A stretch of 64,000 nt of DNA, taken from NCBI RefSeq assembly GCF_945859685.1, contig NC_079149.1:116719575-116783574 (forward strand). The letters run 5' to 3'. Shown piece after piece: positions 58,116 through 64,000 of the stretch (within the stretch, counting starts at the first letter, position 1; the number at the start of each line of letters is the position of its first letter). A program made the position numbers and the translations under genes. The notes beneath the pieces are model-generated. The model worked only from the letters and a program-made list of their open reading frames with translations, was not told the DNA's origin and searched no databases. The stretch comes from Eupeodes corollae (Eukaryota; Arthropoda; Insecta; Diptera; Syrphidae).

Positions 58116-61100
58116 TCGTAGCCCCCGAATGTTGCTATATTCGACAAAACTTACCAGCCATCATAATACACAAAAACACAAAAAAAAAACCAAAGCAAGA
58201 CAGTTATCTATGCAGAAAATTTATTTTGATTACTAAAAACTTCACATTTCGCAAGTAAAAAAGTGAACTATAATAATCTTGTTTGTTGGTTCCACGAATG
58301 ATGAAAAAAGAATGGTGTTTTATATAAATATGTGGTAAAATTGTAGTAAAGTTGACGTCAAAAAAATTATTCTGTATCAATAGAAAGTTTCCAATGCAGA
58401 TGCATGATCCTGCATACTAAACAAAAATAAATTTTATAGTTTTGATACAGTTCTAATGTAAAACTGACTTCCTTCTATTGTATTTTTTAAAACTATTGAT
58501 TGTGAGCGTTTAGTACTAAAAATAGTTTTTGGATACCTATTTTAAAATAAAACAATTTTATTTTAATCACCTTACAACTGGTGAGTACGATTTAATTATA
58601 TATATTTGTTATGTGTTTGTCAATTTAAATACGAAAATGCGCCCGTGATCTTCTTTTAAATTAACAGTTTCGAAGAAATTAAGATTCAAAAATATTATTA
58701 TTTAAAAAAAAACCACAATCCTTAAATTTTTTCCAAATATAAAACATTTTATAAAATAATTTGTCTTTATTCTTAACTTGCTTTTGTCCATTAAAATTTA
58801 CATAGCCATATATTTTTTTTAAACACGACTTTTTATTATCTTAATTTTTGTTTTAATTTAATTAATGATATTTCAGTCATCAAAAGATTTAATTTAAAAC
58901 AGTTTCGTGTTTATGTTTTTTTTTCTGATTGTAAAAAAATGTTATTGGATTCTCTAGAAACTTTTAATTGACATTTAAAAAATAAATGCAATATCATTTT
59001 ACTAGGTATATCAAATTTAATAAAATATAACGATATTTATATATACTACCTACATAATTTTTTTTTATAATCAACACCATCAGGGTATATAACGGAGTTA
59101 AATGAGATAATAAAAAGACACCATCACTAACTGCCCTTAACTTTATGAAAATGGAACTCATTTTTGTTGTGTGTGTTTTCGAACGATTTTTTTCAGTTTG
59201 GTTTTTCTATTTTACAAAGTATGAACTGGGAGTTATGACTGCCACAGGCAAACAACACCACCAAAACGAGACAATGAATTTTTACCAATAAACTTTATTA
59301 ATCACGACATAAAAATTCAGTACACTTCCTCTGCCATTATCATAGATAAAATAACATTTTTAAAACGGTTTACTCTCGCTCCCATACCTACATCCTACTC
59401 TACACACCCCCATCTGCCATCCCTTGATGGCTACCCTCAATCTAACAGCAAACGCCACAAAATGGCTTTAGTCAGTCATTCATGCCACCCATGTGTGAAA
59501 TGCTCACACAAAAATTCTTCTTACAAAGAAAAAACAACAACAACTAAAACGAGAAATTCTGAGTACAAACATACTTAACTCATACATATAGACATTTAAC
59601 TATATGGTATCCTGACTAGTACGTAGATATAGGGAAAAAAGAAGAAAAAAACATTTCTTGTTTCACATTAACCTCAACAATAAAGATTTCCACCACCAAG
59701 GACCGCCAAAGGCTTTGGGTGATACAAAAGTTATCCTTTCTCGCATACCAACCAAAACCAACCTCGCAGAAATAAGTTTTCTTTTCTTTTTTCAGTTTTT
59801 TTTTTTTTTTTTTTTTTTTTTTGTTCTTCTTGATGGTTCTAGCCCTGGAACTTAGCGGGTGGCTTTGGCGTTTTGCTGGCACTAGGAATGTACAATTTTT
59901 CCATCACATCAAGAGTGAAAAGTTTCGACATTAAAAATCAACACACACGAACACACTTCCATGCCATCGAAACCTTCTTGATTGCCACTTTCAAGTGTTG
60001 CGCTCTCCTACTGATCTTTTTCGTTTCTTTTTTTCCTTTCTATGTGCGGAGCCAGAGGCACAGCAAAAAAAAGGGTGGGGGTGTGTTGATGTAGGCGGTT
60101 GGGTGGTATGAGGAAAATTGTAAAAGTTAAATGAAAACCTCGAGGAAAATCAAAGCAAAAGCCGAGGGAAGGAACATCATTGCAAAGAATAAGAAGAGAA
60201 TAGATGAGATGAGAAGAACGAAAAAAGTTGCATAAAATAAGGTTTTCTTGAACAACGAACGGCGCTATAGAGACAAAAAAGGATATATTTTTTGGAATAT
60301 AAAAAGTTATGTTAGCACCGCAGGCAGAAGCTGAAAAAAATCTTACGTATTCCTTTGGTATAGGCTGAGGTCATTTTTGAACAAAAAAAAAATGAAAATG
60401 AAAATATACTTACATAAGTATTCTTTCTAGTATGTTTACCTACGTAACCATATATACACACAAGAAAACAGGTGTTGAAAAGAGGAATATAACCAAAAAT
60501 ATCCTATTAACAAGGACCAACAACCTGTTTACTTTAAAACTTGATAATTGATCTGATAACCTTTTTGTTTCCTACACAAAATAATGTTTTAGAAAATAAT
60601 TTCAAATCTGTTAGGCGGAACGAAGCAGAAAATTACTAATTGTTTATATGTTACACACATAAGTCTCATAGTTTTTATGTTTGTATGTTATTTAAAAACA
60701 AAACGAAAAATTGAATGCATTTTTAGCCTCAGAAATTTGTATGTTTAAGGCAACAAATATTTTTTAGTACAATTGTAAAGTCAGTTGCAATATATTTTAG
60801 GTTTTAGACATTTTAATTTTGTTATTTGTTTTAGTTTAAATATAAGTTATTGCGATCGAATCATTTGTATTTTTATTATAACAATTTATTAAACTTAATA
60901 TACGTGTAAGGAATAATGTAATATACAGAATTGGAGCTACTAGGGCTTGATGCTTATGTACAGAAATTATTTGAAACAAAATATTGTTCAATAGGGCATA
61001 TAAGAGTTTTTTTATTTTCTTTCTATCGAAACCTTGGCCCGATTCGTTAAATTAAAATTTTTCGAAAAATATCCTTCTTTACAGATCCCTAGAACAGATT

Positions 61101-61265
61101 GATTTTTTTGAAGAAAAATCTGCCAATGATGCCACCACACCAAACTGTCACTCTCTATGGATACGTTTCCATTGCGGCTTTTCCGTGACTTTTCATCAAG
61201 GTTTTTAGAGGGAAGCAGCTGCCAGTGTCTAAATAAGCTTTTACCTAAAGAGAAACAACTGACAA
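58116..61265. other. Non-coding sequence
   Basis: No recognisable gene. A run of 27 T lies at 59796-59822. A weak resemblance to family 2 interior sequence occurs near 60940-61010. Short frames around 59616-60094 are low-complexity translations. Confidence 0.4.
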
Positions 61266-61930
61266 CATTCTTTTATGCTTAATATGGTCCATATAATTCA
61301 ATGTTTAAAGATTATTTCATACAATTGACCTAGACTGCGCCTGAAATGGTCCATCCGCTTAATCCAATTTTGGCCGGTATTTCACGAATGCTTCAATATT
61401 GTCTATCAATGCGTCAATTGAAGCTGGTCTGTCTAGACATGAGGTTTAAAAAAGATCTAGGCGGCCAATTGACCGGTTCCGATAGTAATATAAAATGTTC
61501 ACCGAGCTCGGCTGTCAATAAGTCCATTGTTGCCCGTGCTGTTTGGCATGTGGCACCGTCTTGTTGAAACCACATGTCATGCAAGTCAAGGTCTTGCATT
61601 AAGCGAAAAAAAAGAGGATATCATCTCACCATTCGCAGTTACATTACGATTCGCATCTTTGAAGAAGTTCGGTCCATGGTGCCTCCAGCCCATAAACCGC
61701 ACCAAACTGTAACTTTTTCTGGATGCATTGGTAGCATTGCATTGCTTCTGGCTGAATTTCACTCCAAAATCGACAATTCTGCTTATTTACGTACCTATTA
61801 AGCAAAAAATGAGCTTGACCATAAAATGGAAGAAGCGCGCTATGAACTTTCTTAACAGAGCACGCATTTTGATAGTAAAATTCAATAATTTGCGAGCGTT
61901 GTTCGTTTGTGAGACGTTTAAAGGTTAAAT
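61266..61930 (-). pseudogene. Mariner (DD41D type) transposase remnant, copy 2
   Basis: Minus-strand frames show KRLTNEQRSQIIEFYYQNA (start near 61925), SVKKVHSALLPFYG, then a jump to AHFLLNRYVNKQNCRFWSEI. MQDLDLHDMWFQQDGATC, TARATMDLL, GEHFILLSEPVNWPPRS and WIKRMDHF follow. It keeps the second catalytic aspartate (QQDGATC), which copy 1 at 25 kb lacks. It has lost the LTPLDxFLWG block with the third aspartate, which copy 1 keeps. The helix-turn-helix half is deleted in both. Stops and shifts are present. No clear terminal repeats. Confidence 0.8.
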
Positions 61931-64000
61931 TATAGACAAAACTATTTTTGAGAGTTTATTCAAGAATTCCCTTTTAAAAAGTTCTTTCCTTTGAATTTGT
62001 TTTCCATTGTTACTAAAGGACCTCTTCACTTAAATAAAGTGTCAAAAACATGGATCTTTACGTTAATTATTTTTAAATTAACAAAACTTGCGTAGAATAT
62101 TCATTCAGGAATTCTCCACAAAATATTGCATTCCTTTACATTATTTTTACCTAAATATTAAAAAAAAATGTATTCCAAAATTCAATATCCAAGAAGTTTA
62201 TTAAAGAATTTCCTTGTGTTTATGACACCTAAATGAGCAAAAAAAAAAACAAAAGTTATTGAAAAGTGCATTCCTTTTAATAAATCAATTCAAAATCTTA
62301 TACAAGTATAATCTTTGAAAATCTATGTGTAGAACTTTCAAGGATCATAAAAAAAATCCAATTTTAAAAGACGAACAGGATCATAGAATAAGACAGAGAC
62401 CATCAACATCACTATGTTCCTGGACCTAACCTCCTTGCCCCACTACACAATACCGTATAACATAAAAAGGAAAAGCAAACAATATAAACACTTTCCTAGT
62501 TTTACATATTACGTCCTTAAGGAATACCATCATCATCGGTAGTGGTAGTGATGGTGGCGGAAGCGGCAACGGAAGCAAGGAAATGTATAAGAAAGTTATG
62601 GTGTTGCTTAGACAAACTGCACCACAGAATCTCTCTGTTAAACTCTGAGAGAACTATGAACAATCTAAGCTTCATCATCATCATTACAAAATAATTCCTC
62701 CAAGATTTCTAGAAGATTGTCAAACAAAATAGAAAGACGAACACAAAAAAAAAAAAAACAAATAACAGAAGAAGAAATAATAACAACAACGACAAGGACG
62801 ACCGAACGTATGCATTGTATTGTAGTACCATAGCTCCTGGAAAACTTTTTATACTTATGACTATGTACAACAATATATAATATATATGTACTTGTTCGTA
62901 TTATAAGTTATTTTATACATACATATATACGTGTGAGATATAATTAAATTAATGGATGAATAAACTTTGTCCGCTGACGTTAAAGTGTATGTGCAACGCA
63001 AACAAAGATGTGTAGTGTATGCATAAGTTTCGCTATTGAAATTGTTAAACGATCGAATGGGGGCTAAACTGAGGGGCAGGCAAGTTATGTTACGTGCATA
63101 TATTTATACATACTTCCATATTTGCTCATGTAAAAGTGTTATGAATAATGTTCTGCGCGCGAAACGGTTAATATTTGTAGAAGCAGAAGCAATAGCGTGT
63201 CCTGTCATTTGTCAAGAACTTTGTAGATTTGAACTTGCTTCTATTTTTCTATATATTTATGTTTTGATTATGATGTCCTTCATTTAATATTCACAGCAAC
63301 CAAATCGTAAAGTTAATAAAGACAGGTATGTAAAGCTTCTATGCATTGCATAGCTTTAAAATTTGTAGAAAGTAAGTCCTAAAACATACCCTCATGGCAA
63401 ATGTAAGGTAACAGAATTGGAATCAATGCATTTTGAATATTTACTTTCATTCAGTTTATTTGTATTTTTATTTATATTCAGTTTTATAGAGGGTCCTTCA
63501 ATACGAACTTCCACACTTTGGCAGTTCATTACACTTAAATAATAATGCAATAATAAAACTTGCCTAATTGGAAAACCTAATATACTACACTTGATAGGAA
63601 TTTCTAAGACAATAACTTAAAGTTCTGAAATACTTAAGGACTGTTCAAGACAATAATGTATATTGATTGATTTAAATTCAAAAAGAATTCAAAAATTCAA
63701 TACGTCAAATCCTATCAGCTCCATAGAGATTCTCCTCTTATCGCCTTTGTCTTATAAACATGTACCAACAACTATTTTCCCTGTAAAATTGCTTTTTCAG
63801 AAAGTAATTTCGTTTTACATCTCTGCCGAAAACAGATCTTTCTGTTCCAGATATTTTTTTCCCCTACAATATTGTCTCTTCTATTACGAAGGACGCTGGC
63901 AAGTGTACAAGTATAGAGTCATTCGTTGTCCTACAGCAATGCCACTGACAATTCTGCGAAAGCAGGAAACATAAAATTAGACTTTCTTGTACGTGCAACG
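61931..64000. other. Non-coding sequence
   Basis: No recognisable gene. It contains AAC/ACA-rich simple sequence near 62740-62800 and a TATATA-rich tract near 62870-62940. Open frames at 63036-63287 and 63663-63974 have no family resemblance. Confidence 0.4.

Noticed and set aside
59616..59882. Minus-strand ORF with a long lysine run
   Set aside because: The lysines come from the 27-T homopolymer at 59796-59822.

Overview
This is AT-rich animal nuclear DNA, almost certainly from a fly (Diptera). The mobile elements point that way: a P-element transposase with a THAP domain, DD41D-type mariner remnants, Helitrons with the usual insect ends, and CR1/jockey-type LINEs. I find no confident host protein-coding gene, rRNA, tRNA or CRISPR array. 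The window reads as a long intergenic or intronic tract filled with nested transposons. The GC-richer islands (about 7.4-8.0, 11.4-12.9, 22.2-23.5, 26.7-28.2, 31.5-33.5 and 41-42 kb) may hold host regulatory DNA or non-coding exons.

Layout. 1-2.35 kb: no recognisable gene. 2.35-5.78 kb: two copies of a dispersed repeat (called family 1 here), the first split by a decayed LINE reverse-transcriptase fragment. 6.2-13.5 kb: mostly anonymous, with family 2 repeat pieces and a small ORF with one membrane segment. 13.5-20.2 kb: a third family 1 copy interrupted by two DNA transposons. One is a 4.1 kb element with ~440 bp inverted repeats, a 6 bp target duplication and a four-exon transposase gene carrying three frameshifts; the other is a 1.2 kb element with 18 bp inverted repeats and a recurring internal motif. 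20.2-28.9 kb: non-coding, with a 570 bp foldback element and a deleted mariner. 28.9-30.7 kb: two family 1 copies joined head to tail. 30.7-42.7 kb: non-coding, with a possible promoter and first exon near 32.7 kb, a LINE fragment and family 2 repeats. 42.7-50.7 kb: a transposon cluster with a LINE fragment, two Helitron 5' ends facing each other, an inverted family 1 piece, an intact 895-codon P-element transposase gene, and a broken Helitron helicase gene with a clear Helitron 3' end. 50.7-64 kb: non-coding, with family 2 pieces, a 2.5 kb CR1/jockey-type LINE on the minus strand and a second deleted mariner.

The P transposase is the only long open gene and the one most likely to be, or recently to have been, functional. 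The 4.1 kb element with long inverted repeats, the 1.2 kb element beside it, and family 1 with its internal ~120-180 bp repeats are the parts least covered by what I recognise. Exact element boundaries, clade assignments and copy-number claims are judged by eye.
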